This document shows positions 27,074 to 39,529 of a stretch of 64,000 nt of DNA, in pieces (within the stretch, counting starts at the first letter, position 1; each line of letters opens with the position of its first letter). The notes below the pieces were generated by a model. It ran no database searches and had not been told where the DNA came from. It worked only from the letters and a program-made list of their open reading frames with translations. Both the position numbers and the translations under genes were made by a program. Location of the stretch: assembly GCA_947044365.1 (NCBI GenBank), contig OX345636.1, positions 4,112,001 to 4,176,000 of the forward strand, written 5' to 3'. Source of the DNA: Petrosia ficiformis. Lineage: Eukaryota > Porifera > Demospongiae > Haplosclerida > Petrosiidae.

Positions 27074-27394
27074 TATATAATATTCATTAAGCGTTAATTT
27101 CTAACATATCACAAGGTCAATAAAGGTTGAGATTAGATCATTTTTTTAAATCCAGAGCTTTATGCCCAGCTTGAGTGAGACATTCAAATGCTTAATTCAT
27201 CACGAAGAAGATTTACAGTGCTTATCATTTGAAATTTTAGTTGTTGACTTACATCTCCACAAGTAACTGTGTATTAGTGATCATTATATTGGTCAAAACA
27301 CTAGGTGACTAGTATGGGAAAAAGTCAGTGGCTGAATGTCACCTGATGTATAATTATTGTACTATAGTCAACCCCAAAAAATATTCTTATATAT

Positions 27395-30300
27395 TATAAG
27401 AAGGAGGAAAGAATCCCTACCATGTTAAAATGCTTAATGAACTTTATGAATCTCGACAAAATAATTTAGATTAACAAGTTCTCTCTAATCATCGATAGAA
27501 GCATAAAATTAATACAAAAGGAAATATATATATAATACTTGATAATACATTAGCTCGTGATACAAGTAGTCACCATTCAGGAAAACTGATGACATATACA
27601 CAATTTATTTAACCTATAAAGTTTATCGAAGTTGTACAATTTGCAGTGCGACATCCTCATATTTGTATGGGTTTCTACACAGACTTTTAGTCTGCTAATT
27701 AGCTCATAGTTATCATCACAACACTATGTATTATTCATTTCATATAATACAGTAGTATATATAACACATTATAAAATAGGAAGGATTGAAGCTGAAAGAT
27801 TTACAATGTATGTATAATAATATACCCTATTATTGATAAAACGAATAAATATTTTTAATACACCTTTCAAAATCAGCATTGAAAATAAATTATATTTATT
27901 ATGCGTAAAATTTCAAATTTGTTCATAAAGGACACTATCTTAACAAATGAGATAGAAATTATCTAGAAAAAGCTGGGTATTGTTTGGTGCTTACTAAATT
28001 AAATTTAGTGTGGAATAACTATGCTTCCAAAATGATAAAGAGATGACAATCATAACACAGACTGACAATGTTTTTATTTTTTATATAAAGATTTATATTG
28101 ACATAAAGATTTATATTACAAACCTTTTACTGTGTTTAACAAATGGTTTTTAGAACCACTGCACTATAGCTGGAGAGCTACACTCAAACATAATATATAA
28201 TTTTTATGTGTTTTATAATACAGGCAACTGCATTCAAGTGATTCCATTGAAAGTTTGAGTAGAGAGAGGCTGTACTCTAACAAAATTAATCTTTGTAGGT
28301 TATGTTACTCTTCTTTTAATGATAATGGCACTTAGCTCTTGATGATAAGCTAATTTGCTGCCAAATTGCATATGTAATCAAAAGCCAAACAGTATTTAGT
28401 AAATATAGTAGCAAACTCAAATGACATTATTGTGTATACACACACTGAAATATCATAAATTTGGATTATTTTTTAATTACCCATTTAAATCCTGTTTTTA
28501 TTACTATTATTCATATTGTAAAATGTCAACCTCTCTCAAAGTAAATCTATAGAATTTCATTGTTGGAAGATAGTAGAATTGTATGTATTCTGCGTTCAAA
28601 TATATAAACATAAAAATACTAATTGTATGTGTAGGTAAATTAAAGTAACAGATGTGGTTTGATGGTACAAAAATGTTATAATCATTAGTATCATGTTACA
28701 TGTTATGTTACATTTCATGAGTATGATAATCATATAGTTATACATGACTAGAGAACTTGCTAACCTACGTTAATTATTATGAAGTAATTTATAATATTCT
28801 TTATGATGCATTAAGCATTAATTTTTAACATGTGATGAAGGTGATGCTCAATAAAGTTTGAGATTAGATCATTTTTTTAATCCAGACCTTTATGGTTAGA
28901 ATGAGTGAGACATTCAAATGCTTAATTCATCATGAAGAAGATTTACAGTGCTTATATGTATCATTTGACATTTTTAGTTGTTCGCTTACGTCTCCAAAAG
29001 TAACTGTGCATTAGAGATTATTATGTTGTTTAAAACAGTATTAGGTGACTAGTATGGGAAATGTCAGTGGTTGAATGTCACTTGATTATTGTACATTGTA
29101 GTCAACCCCCAAAAATATTTTTATAAGACAATGGACTTAATCTTTTCTTCATTAGTAAATGATAAACAGTATGATAGTGAGGCATGACATAATATTTTAT
29201 ACTCATTTCTTCTAATACACAAAAGAGACTGTAGCTTGAAGGAAACAGCATTATACATCAACATTAATGAGATAAAATATCATTATTCATTCATGTACAT
29301 ATATGTGATTGATGCACATACATAATTACTCTGACTATTGCAATTTAGTTATGTCATCTGTTGCTAATGATACCTGTAGACATACATTCCTCATATTAAT
29401 AAGGGCTTCTATAAAACTATGTCTTGTATTACAATTGCCACAATCCTGTATACTATAATAATGAATGTGGTGTTTTAAAACTTGGCTAAATGAGTTTCAC
29501 ATTTACTCAACACTGTGACATCCAGTATAAATAGTCACATCTAGTTGTGCTTAGAGTTTACAACTAGAACAATTATAATAGTGTCTGATATTTAGAGACC
29601 CAATTCAAAAATATAATCAGTTATTTCCTATCCATAAACTGCATAGAAGCATTCATGCATAAAACCAATACAGAAGGGAAATTAGTATATCATATTTGAT
29701 AATACATTTTGGAATAATGCATGATTCAAATATTAACTAATCAGAATAATAGGTGACAACCAGCTCATTTAACCTATAAAGTTTGTTGAATTTACCCAAA
29801 ATTTTCAGTGAAACATCATTCGTTATAGTTTGTGAAGGCTTCTTTTACTCTTCTACTAGTCAAATTAGCCCATAGTTATCATCACAACACAATGTGTTAT
29901 TCATTTCACATGTTGTATGATTAGTTCCTAGCTAGTATAACTATACCCAATAAAAAATGTATTTTATTAATAAAATTAATGATTATCCAACTTTTAAAAT
30001 GACCACTGACGATATTCAACAGGTTTCGAAACAATTTCTTCATTCACATAATCTATATAATTATCTCAGTTTTGTAAACATTCTGCAGATGTTGAACATA
30101 AATTGTAGTACACATGCATGTATAATCGTGCAGAATTAGCGTTTTGTGCATTGTGCAGTGTACAGGGATTCTTTGCTACCTGTGTGGATACAAAAAGAAA
30201 TAGTAATACAAATTATATATACATATTATGTACGTATTTGTTACATTACATGATTTGTATGTACATATTTACCTGATCTATCTCACTTTTGTAAAATCTC

Positions 30301-31320
30301 TGAGATAAATGCGGATATTGAAACATAAATTGTGATACACAGGATATGTGTGTATAATCACAATTAAAGTTTTGGACAGTGTACAGATATTCTTTGCTAC
30401 ATGTGTGGATACATAAAAAGACTATCTCACATTATTTTCATTACAGTATAATACCTAAATGTTTGTCAGACTGGGCAGGTTTGTTAACACTGCTGTAGTA
30501 TGATGATGAGTTGATTGTAAAGTGTGAACCTCTCTCAAATGTATCGCGTTTAGTTGTTATGATAATTATAATTATGTATTCTGTGTTCAAACTTGAAATT
30601 ATTGCTCACCTGTAACCATATAATTACTAATTGCATTTGTAGGCTCTGTTTGTTAATTTAGATTCATCTCATTCTTGTGGGTCTTATCAAAAGACTGCAT
30701 TAGCAACTTACCATTTAGCGCATGATTATTAGTAATGTGATATCTGTTGTACAGACCACACAGAGTCACAGAATTATTATGTATTAAATATTCATTCATG
30801 CAGAGAACAATTTGTTAAGATAATGTATATAGGAAGTGTACAGTGAAGCAGTATCTATGTACAGTAATATAATAAATTTCATACAAAACATAATAATACG
30901 TATTCACTAAAAATGCTACAATTCAGCACTATACTTTCTATAATCCTATGAGCAGGAAGTCTTCTCTTTCAATGTCATCAGACACGAATGCAGGCACATT
31001 ACTGTTTTAGCTAGAACTAAAATTTTACACTTTTCATATGCAACAATCTTCACATCATTTTGATTGTAAAATGACTATATAAACCTTTGACAGGCTAGCT
31101 AGGTTTTGTTAGCATTGCTACAGTATTTTCATCGGTTGAGTAAATAATGTGAGTTACTCATTTGGTTGTTGTAAGATAGCATTCATGTATGGATTCTGTG
31201 TTCAAATCTTGACATTATTACTCATTATAACATACAAACACTTAACAGATGTGGTTTAATTGTACAAAAAATGTCATAATCATTAGTATCATGTATCATG
31301 TTACATGTTATGTTACATGT
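27395..31320 (-). repeat. Second direct copy of right-arm repeat
   Basis: This matches about 21,860-25,860 in the same orientation: 27,403-27,540 with 21,880-22,015; 29,460-29,860 with 24,000-24,370; 31,000-31,300 with 25,440-25,850. No gene is recognised. Confidence 0.8.
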
Positions 31321-31504
31321 TATATTACAACGTTTGTCAGACTGGGTAAGTTTGTTAACACTGCTGTAGTATGATCATCAGTTGATTGTAAAGTGTGAGC
31401 ACATCTCAAACGTATTGCATTTAGTTGTTTGTACGTGTTCAAAACTTATTGAAAATTATTGCTCACCTGTAACCACATAATTACTAATTGCATTTGTGGG
31501 TCAA

Positions 31505-31660
31505 CCTGTTCTTCTCCATATAAGGAGTCAGGAAATAGTAGTACATGTATCTTTTATAGTCTCATATAATATAAGAAGTATGTTAGATGTATAGGTATTG
31601 TTAGTGTTATATGTTGATTTAATTATTCTCACTCAAGCTATTGGTTTGATATTTCAAATT
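31505..31660 (+). repeat. Dispersed repeat, copy 1 of 3
   Basis: A block beginning CTCCATATAAGG and ending near CTCACTCAAG recurs at about 40,636-40,745 and, partially, at 40,980-41,068. Confidence 0.6.
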
Positions 31661-32282
31661 TATTATTATTATTGTTATATGAATTGATAATTATGTCATT
31701 GTTCCATAAGCAAGTTGTTATCCCAAACTTTATTAACATATCCCATGTAAAAATGTTTAAAACATCATGAAGAATGATATAATATGTAATTATTACTTTA
31801 TGAATTCTGAAATCAAATATGTATTATAATTTAACAAATTCTTTAGAAGAACACAAAAATGAAATGCATATCATATTTGATAATATAGTATGAAACATTT
31901 AATACATGATGCAAGTAGTAACCATTGAGAATAACTGGTGAAATGCAACTCAATTAAATTTACCAAAATGTGCTGTAAAACATCTGTTACTAATCTCATT
32001 AACCTGTATGAATGCTGATGACTACTACTTGTGTGGTTATAATGATATATATGAATAATTTGAAGTTCTGAACACAAAATACATACAAGAATACCGAATA
32101 CATACAAGAATACAGAAATCAGGAGTTTAAAATTATAACATTTTCTTTCATAAACAATCCAATATGTGCCATACTCAATGAAATATTCTGTGATTACCTT
32201 TCTCCTCATGCATATACGTTACATTTCTCTCCAAATGAGAGAGTTTATCTGATGATGGTCAAAGTAATATGTATTATAATAA

Positions 32283-32496
32283 GAAGGGCTGAGAAGTAAA
32301 GTGGTCTAACCCACAAAACAGCAATACACCGAGGTTAACATGAAAACACTCTCAAAATGTGTTTCAGGGGCAAATAAAAATTAAGAAATCAAAAATATTT
32401 CAATTTTGGTAGTGGAATATGCCAAATTTTTAATGAATTTCTATGCACTATAGAGTATTTGATTTTGGGTTAGCCCACTTTACCTCTGAGCCCTTC
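32283..32496. mobile_element. MITE with GAAGGGCT..GTAAAGTGG ends, copy 1
   Basis: The left end GAAGGGCTGAGAAGTAAAGT and the right-end reverse complement GAAGGGCTCAGAGGTAAAGT match over about 30 bp with three or four differences. The 214-bp body includes ACATGAAAACACTCTCA, shared with a second copy at 59,536-59,766. Confidence 0.75.
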
Positions 32497-32998
32497 AATT
32501 ATTATGTAATTATACATGAGTATTCAGTAAACATAATTATACTTGCACAGTGGTGCATGATATATGTAAGCTTTTAAAATATTATTTTGCAATATGCTGT
32601 AAGTGTTAGTTGGTTTTTATTGACAATGATATCAACCAATACTTCGGTAATTATTTGTTTTTTGTTTATGTTTTGTTCTATAATTTTATACTAGTTTACC
32701 TACATGTGTAAATGTTGGAAAATTAAATCTATAATTATAATTATAGTACAATATTCTGATTTTGTTATACCTGCATAAATACCAATACTACAACACACAG
32801 TTATTTCATTTTTCAAACTTTATAACATACTACAATTTCAGACTTAAATGTCATTGTTGCATGAAAATGTTAGAAACATAAAAAAGTGAAAAGATTTCTT
32901 TAATTATGATAATCATACTAATGTCTATAACTAGCTATTGATGCGAAGAAAACAAATTTTTTAATGTGTTCTCTGCAGTTTGGCTTGGCAAAGTGGCA
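32497..32998. other. Intergenic, nothing recognised
   Basis: AT-rich DNA downstream of the dermatopontin-like gene. I see no gene, repeat unit or clear poly(A) cluster that can be assigned. Confidence 0.5.
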
Positions 32999-34731
32999 TC
33001 AAACTCCTGAGCAGAACTGTAATTCGCAAATCTCAACTTTCCACAACCTGTCTCTATGGCAGAACAGTTACATAAATTACATATTTATTATAATTAAAAA
33101 GTACTTACTGTCTTTCATTAGAATAATAACTGTATACTCCAGTGAAGACATATGCACCTGCATTATAGTCCATCCCTTGATTCCAATAATTTATGTAGCC
33201 ACCATTAACTAAGCATTTCCTAGTAAAATGGTTTTCAGCATGACAGCAACGAAACTTCCAACGTCTATCTTCATGACTATTTTCATGGATACTATTAACT
33301 CCAGTAAGTACGTAGTTTGCAGGACAATAAAAATAGAAAGGTTCTTCCCACCAAGTCACCCAATTTTCATTCCAAAAACAATTACTAAATGTTGTTTTTG
33401 CAACTTCCCTACATTCCCATTCCCATTGACGGTCATGACTGTAATCTTCATATTGACTTGCTACTCGAAAAAATGCTTGCTTATCACCGCATTCAACTCG
33501 TAATTCACCATCACCATCATTCTGCCATTGTGTTTTTGCAGTTTCTCCTATATAATTAAAATATTGTGTATGTATGTGCTTTCCATAATGATGAAAAAAG
33601 GCAAATTATAATTACCTTGAGTCACAACCTTTGAAGGGTTATTTTGCACTTCAAAAAACAGCTTATTAGGGACTCCTGTAAGTAGAAATTATGAACATGT
33701 CACTTAAGCAATGTGTGGGTGTTTCATAGCCTCTATATACATATTCTAAGTATAATACTGACCTTGTGTTTCCACAACAGTTGGCTCATTACAACTAACA
33801 GTGACAGAACTATCTTCATCATTACTCCCTGTGGTCTGACACTCATCTTTGTCAGTGAAAGTAGATATCATAGAGAAGTCAAGATCTGGTGGGCTTGTAG
33901 TTATTTGGTTCCCAAAAATCAAAGTATCTTCAGGTAGTTTACCATTAGCAGTGCATGGCACTTCAACACATTGCATGGACTCCCCATCCCTTACATAAAC
34001 CACAGTTGAAAACCTATCACCGAATTTTAAACTCAAACGAATACTGTTGCTGCATCTTATAACATTCAGATGGAGATAGCACATTGTTGGATCTGTTTCT
34101 TGCTTGGAAACAGATTGGAAGTATTTTAAAAGCATTTCATCCATTTTGTTCACTATTGGTGTTTCTACATAACACAATATAACACAGAAATTCATATATA
34201 TACATGCTAAATATAACTATTACAACACAAACCATTTTTTTCATGTGGGCATGTGATCACAACAAAATCAGCTCCAGTTTGACATTCAGATTCTTCAGAA
34301 AACAAACCGACGACATCTCCAGAAAATCCATCCTTGGGTTCTGTGAGACCTGCATCGTCTTCTACAGTTACTGTCCCCACTATCATGGATCGAGACTCAT
34401 CACAAGACACAGGTAGGCAAAGAAACCTTTCATTGCTCAACCGTTTGGTATACCGAACTATAGTATCGATTATGACATCCAGGTGTATTGAGTCACTGCA
34501 TTGCTGGAGTTGTGCTCGAAGGTAGCATGGTTCTTCATGCTTCTGCATCGATTTACCTGTTAAAAAGCATAATACTATGTAAAAATCAAGTATTTTAATC
34601 ATAAATATATACAACATTTCGGGTATGCATTCGTGCACATAAACAATGTTTATACCATCACCTGCATCGAGAGTAGGGACAGCAAAGCAACTGTCGAAAA
34701 GGAAAGCAATCATCAGCCATGTCCAGTTCAT
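32999..34731 (-). CDS. Secreted dermatopontin-like protein
   Basis: Six exons agree in phase: 34731-34662, 34556-34233, 34164-33763, 33675-33616, 33547-33109 and 33053-32999, giving about 449 residues. Residues 1-19 form a hydrophobic signal peptide (MNWTWLMIAFLFDSCFA). Residues 24-131 and 132-265 look like two copies of one Cys-containing module (CYL..CS-SI at the start, EC/ECQT near the end), an internal duplication I cannot name. Residues 290-449 are a dermatopontin domain: HDRQWEWEC, CFW, FYCPANY, SIHENSHEDRRWKFRC and, across the last intron, NERQDRLWKVEIC, with paired cysteines and Tyr/Trp-rich character. Dermatopontins are extracellular-matrix or defence proteins that bind other matrix components. 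It is divergent from the aerolysin-like gene 148 bp away. Confidence 0.85.
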
Positions 34732-34879
34732 CTTTCAACCTTAGATTTGTTATCGCTGATCGCAAATCAATTTCTTTTATAGAATCCCAGGAGGAAGTGC
34801 ATTTTTGTGACTTCTACAATCTTTCTGTATAAATATACAAGCAGAATAGAGCAGGCATATACGAGCTGAGACCAACAGC
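34732..34879. promoter_or_regulatory. Bidirectional promoter with two TATA boxes
   Basis: Between the start codons of two divergent secreted-protein genes, TATAAAAG lies on the minus strand at 34,781-34,774 (about 40 bp before the minus ATG). TATAAATA lies on the plus strand at 34,828-34,835 (about 45 bp before the plus ATG). Both are at plausible core-promoter distances if the 5' UTRs are short. Confidence 0.6.
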
Positions 34880-36220
34880 ATGATGAGTCTTTTCACAGCA
34901 CTGTTGGTTATTATATTAGCTAGTACAATATCTGCAGAGTTCCTTGCAACTGGAGGTTCGAAGGAAATGGACACACTAGCTGAAGTACAGGCTATTGCAG
35001 GCTTGTTTGAGGGATGTTATGGAGATACTGAGAAATCTTTAAATGCTGCAAAAAACTACCATCAAAGTCTACCAAAGAATACCAATGCTATTTGTGTTAG
35101 CATATGCAAAGATAATGGATATGTTATAGCCGCTACGCGTGGGGCAGACTGCTATTGCAGTAATTCTTTCCCAACTCCAGTTCGACATTTACCATATGAA
35201 AAAGAGTCAGCAGGTAATGGAGGTCCTTGTAGTACCAAATGTTCTGGTGCATACACAAGTGGAGATTGCAAAGGAGATGAATGCTGTGGAGGTCAAGATG
35301 CATACACTGTCTACTTAGTTGGAGAGACAGATGTGTTGGGACAACTTATTGATCGAATTGTGACTAACTTTCAACTTGACGGAGATCGTATGCATAACAA
35401 CATTCTTAGCGCAAATGAAAAAGCTGCCCTGGAATGTCAGTGCTTTAATGGTGAAATATCTTTAATTCTTACAGCAAAGACTATTAATAAGAATGGAGAG
35501 GGTGGTATTAAGACTCTTAAGGTTCAGTTTATAGACGGGAAACCGTCAAAACCTACTGAAATTCAGCCTATAAAAGAGCTGAAAGAAACAAAATTAATAA
35601 TGAAATCGATAGAAAAGTTGTTACAATCTGAAGAGCCTATATTTGAAAAAGCGTTTGCTAATTGGGATGTTCTATGTGACAATTACTTTGGTGATGGTGG
35701 ACTGGAATGTTCAAAGGAGTTTCAACAGACGGTTGGTTTCGAGGAAACATTTTCAGTAGAACATGGTGTGGATGTCAGTATTTTGTTTGGACTTGAAGTT
35801 ACAGGTAACGCACTATTTGCCGAATCCACAAAGAAATTTGAATTTAATATTGCATATTCCTATACAAATGGATACAGCAAAACTACTTCATCGGAGCAAA
35901 GCGAGTCTTTCGGTATTGAAGTGGAAGCTGAGAAAGGAACCAAAGTGGAAGTTCGCTTCTTTCAAAGTGATCAACCTGTGAAAATAAAATGGCGAGCTAA
36001 ATTTCTAGCTGATGGAGACGTGTTAATTCGATATGGTGGTACATTTCATAAGATTGTAGATCTATCTCAAGTGTTAACGTATGATCAGCGTGAACTTTTT
36101 GCAGTTGGTACAATTGACTATGGAGAACGACCAACTATAATAGCCCGTACAAGAGCATTGGATAAAGATGGGAATATAATCTCAACGAGTCAAGAAAAGA
36201 AAGAGCTCCAGCTTAAATAA
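34880..36220 (+). CDS. Secreted WSC-domain, aerolysin-like (ETX/MTX2) protein
   Basis: One uninterrupted frame of 446 codons. Residues 1-19 are a signal peptide (MMSLFTALLVIILASTISA). Residues 43-148 fit a WSC carbohydrate-binding domain: EGCYGD, CVSICKDNGY, CYCSN, C-x3-C and a closing CCGGQDAYTVY. Residues about 165-446 resemble the beta-rich aerolysin/epsilon-toxin-like pore-forming fold: alternating Ser/Thr-rich strands around 310-375 (SYTNGYSKTTSSEQSESFG, then a GTKVEVRFF strand). Family members oligomerise on membranes and insert a beta-barrel. In animals such proteins serve defence, feeding or endolysosomal roles. The WSC domain could provide the sugar-targeting step (inference). No stop or frameshift interrupts the frame, so it appears complete. 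AATAAA overlaps the stop codon. It is probably co-regulated with the divergent dermatopontin-like gene. Confidence 0.8.
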   Translation: MMSLFTALLVIILASTISAEFLATGGSKEMDTLAEVQAIAGLFEGCYGDTEKSLNAAKNYHQSLPKNTNAICVSICKDNGYVIAATRGADCYCSNSFPTPVRHLPYEKESAGNGGPCSTKCSGAYTSGDCKGDECCGGQDAYTVYLVGETDVLGQLIDRIVTNFQLDGDRMHNNILSANEKAALECQCFNGEISLILTAKTINKNGEGGIKTLKVQFIDGKPSKPTEIQPIKELKETKLIMKSIEKLLQSEEPIFEKAFANWDVLCDNYFGDGGLECSKEFQQTVGFEETFSVEHGVDVSILFGLEVTGNALFAESTKKFEFNIAYSYTNGYSKTTSSEQSESFGIEVEAEKGTKVEVRFFQSDQPVKIKWRAKFLADGDVLIRYGGTFHKIVDLSQVLTYDQRELFAVGTIDYGERPTIIARTRALDKDGNIISTSQEKKELQLK

Positions 36221-36221
36221 A
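36216..36221 (+). terminator. Candidate poly(A) signal overlapping stop codon
   Basis: AATAAA includes the TAA stop of the aerolysin-like gene. Further A/T-rich sequence follows, so the functional signal may lie downstream. Confidence 0.35.
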
Positions 36222-38374
36222 ATCTAGAATTCAAGAATTGCTCACATGCAATTTCCAATAATTAGCATTATAGATTTTGTAGTGCTTACATTATTAATTC
36301 TTATTCTTAGTAGTTGCTTTTAATCTTGAATTCCTTATAATTTTTTGTTATTTTAGTTATCAATATTTTATTCATTTGGAATGTTATAATTAGTAATCTG
36401 TCAATTTAGACTATATGTGAGGAAGCTTGTAATTAAATTATACATGAATTAGCTATATAATTATGCTTGTGTGTATACTACACAAATAATTCAAATGCAT
36501 CTTATCAAGCTTACTACAATTATATATTAGTCGTTATATGCTGTATTTCACTTTGAACATGAATTATGAATTACACTTAGATATGCATTATTATACGTTT
36601 TGCATACACAATATTGAAACTGCATCATCATCATTTTTTTAGTATTCCAATAGCCAATTACCATTGCAACAGCAGGTGGGGTTTAAATATTGGATTGCGT
36701 GATCTACGACTGTTAAAAACTGTAAGCAAATCATTCTTGTATCAGTAAGTAATAAATAGAACTATTTAAAGTAATGTGTTGTATATACGAGTTATCCTGA
36801 AGGAGACTCGTGTTTGATAAGTAGGTAAATATGAAAGTCTGAAGTTGATTCATAATATGAATCATGGTGTTGTAGTTAACTAAAACTAAACAATTATATT
36901 TCATTTAGTTCTTTTAAATATAATGAACTGACAGCTCTTGATTTTATGCAGTACTATAATAAATTATTTGAATCATCAGGAGCTTAATAACTAAATTGAA
37001 AGCATTTAGGTACTACCTAATTAAAATGTGAAAATTGAATTCTGAAGGTGTTAATTATAATTATAAGAATTATTAATGATAAAATTATTAGCATAATAAT
37101 ATTATTGTCATTTTTAAAATTTTTAATATGGAAAAAACAATTTAGTCTTGCATAGCTGACCCTTGTGGTAAACAAGATATATAGAGAAAAAAGTATCCCT
37201 ATGATTGCTTTGTGGTGTCTAGCATTCAGTAATCATGGCTGACCATTATGCCTGAAACACATGCAATAGCCTATTATAGTTATTATTTGGATTATCTACT
37301 CTCCTTACCATTTAAAGGATCTTGCAGAACTTCAGAAATGTATTTCACGTAGAATTGCTAGCTATTAGTTCCAGTTTCTACGTAAACTACAAGCAGTTTT
37401 CTTTTTTTTCTTTCTGCTGGTCTGTAGAGCTCAATTGCTCGAGCACACGTTCTATTACGCGCCACACTCATTAATGAACCGAGCCCCCTGGAATGACACA
37501 ACTTCTTTAAGTATGTATACAACACATACTCGCGCAAGGGACATAAGAATATAATATTATATACTTCGAACCCATGGGAAAGCAATCATAGGTCTATGGG
37601 CCATAAAATGGAGGGTCTGGTAACAATCATCTGGGTCTTAACTGAATAGGCAAACAATTTTTAATACAAGTTAGTCTGTGTAGCAAACCTTTCCGATAAA
37701 AGATGGATGGGCCTGCTAACATTCCTGTACATTAGTCATGTAAATGGATGGTTATTAATATGTAAGTGTCGCATGTAAAAAACATGGTTGAGATGTGCAT
37801 ATCTGATAAAGTTGATTTGAAGAACAGGACATCAAATATAAGTGGTAGACAGAAGTAACATAATTATTTCCTAATTCAGCCAGAAGATTTAAAAAGACAT
37901 CATTTCTACTTACTAACGTAGTAACAATTTTCTCTTATAATGGCTTAATCTCATATCACATTTCATTTCTGTCTTCTCTATCTAAAACACATTATTATAT
38001 CATTTCTGAAGTCATATCTTTGTAGTTTATACCTTCAAGAATGAATAATCATACTAAATTATACATCAAATTTCATTTTTAACAAAATAAATCAATCTGA
38101 TTGGTGGAGCCATTTATCAAGAATTGTATAACGCATGGCAAGGGTCAGAGTGAAGACAAACGGTATATATTTTAGTGGCTTTGCATATTAAAAGCCTACA
38201 ATACTAAAACTAGTATACTAGTAGAACTATCTATTAATATTTTAATATTGCTTAGTATTTATAGTACTAAGTTTATATGCAGTACCAGAATCATATTTAT
38301 AGCCTTTTAAGTCTTTCACTATGTACATGTATGTGTATAATGTGTACTTTACTACTTGACAAGTAGCTTATAGG
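36222..38374. other. Intergenic, no gene recognised
   Basis: AT-rich sequence without a recognisable gene. A GC-richer patch around 37,380-37,620 has a 75-codon open frame on the minus strand, but no motif or splice context supports it. Confidence 0.5.
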
Positions 38375-39250
38375 TGGGTTCCGTTTTTTATCCAAACCAA
38401 CAACTTGTTTGTTGAGTGGTTGGGGTTATGTGTGTGTGTTTCAGGTTATCAAGTCTTGTAGGGAGGGTTTTCATCCAAACCAGCACTTGATTATATGTAT
38501 GTGTGCAGTTGGGGTTATACGTGTTTTTCATCCTAACCAGTAATTTTGTTTTTCAAGTAGTTGGGAACTTGGGATTATGTGTGTTTTATCTTAATTAACA
38601 ACTTGCTTATTGAGAAGGTAGAGTTTTATGTATGTTTCAGCAACTTATTTATGAATTCTTACGTATATTAGGGGTTATGCACATTGTATATGATTTAATC
38701 TAACCATCAACTTGATTATTGAGCCTTTTAAGGTGACATTATGTGTGTTTTTTACACTAAGAATGTTTTTATCAAGTAGGTGGGACTATGTGTGTTTCAC
38801 TCTAACCAGCAACTTTATTATTCTTAGTCTTTTAGGTGGGGTTATGTACACATGTGTTTCATCCTAACCAGGAACATGTTTATTGAGTAGGTGGGTGATC
38901 GAGCTAGGTTGTGTGTGTTTCATCCTAACCAGCAACTTGTTTATTGAGTAGGTGGGTGAGGTTGTGTGTGTTTCACCCTAACCAGGAACATTTTTATTGA
39001 GTCTTTTAGGTGGGGTTATGTACACATGTGTTTAACAATATCCAGCAACGTGTTTATCAAGTCTTGTGGGAGATGGAGTTGTGTATGTGTTTCATCCTAG
39101 CCATGGCCAACAACTTGATTGTTGAGTCTTTTGGGTAAGATTATGTGTTTTTCACAGCAACTTGATTATTGAGTATTGTAGGTGTTTATGTGTGTTTACG
39201 CTAACTAGCGATCTGTTCAAGTTAAGTCTTGTCGGGGGGCTGTGTGTGTA
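38375..39250 (+). repeat. Degenerate minisatellite
   Basis: About 14 diverged units of roughly 55-75 bp carry the cores TTATGTGTGTTTCATCC, TAACCAGCAACTTG and TTTATTGAGTC..GTGGGG. Units vary in length and several are truncated. Confidence 0.75.
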
Positions 39251-39529
39251 TTTTACCTACCTGTAGGGCTGGTTGATATACTGATATTTAGTCGATATTC
39301 ATTCGTGTATTCAGGTATTGGAATTTACAGAAAATTGAAATGGACCTGACAATGCTGACAGAATGGAGCATCAATATGGCAGTTACAAACAACGTTTTAT
39401 ACCAAATCCAGCTATTTGTGTGCTGTTAATTATCTCATCTTCTGCTAAGTTGGATAGTCCTGGGAATAAGACTGCAGGTTGGATTGCAGCTTCCCATGTA
39501 TATATATATATATATACATGTACAAACAG
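39251..39529. other. Unassigned sequence between repeats
   Basis: Short stretch between the minisatellite and the next arm-related repeat. A 77-codon open frame starting at 39,363 runs into repeat DNA and has no recognisable motif. Confidence 0.4.

Noticed and set aside
31871..32209. 112-codon minus-strand frame
   Set aside because: Composition typical of AT-rich non-coding DNA, no motif, no splice support, within dispersed repeats.
37358..37585. 75-codon minus-strand frame in a GC-richer patch
   Set aside because: No domain, no neighbouring exons, no conservation visible.
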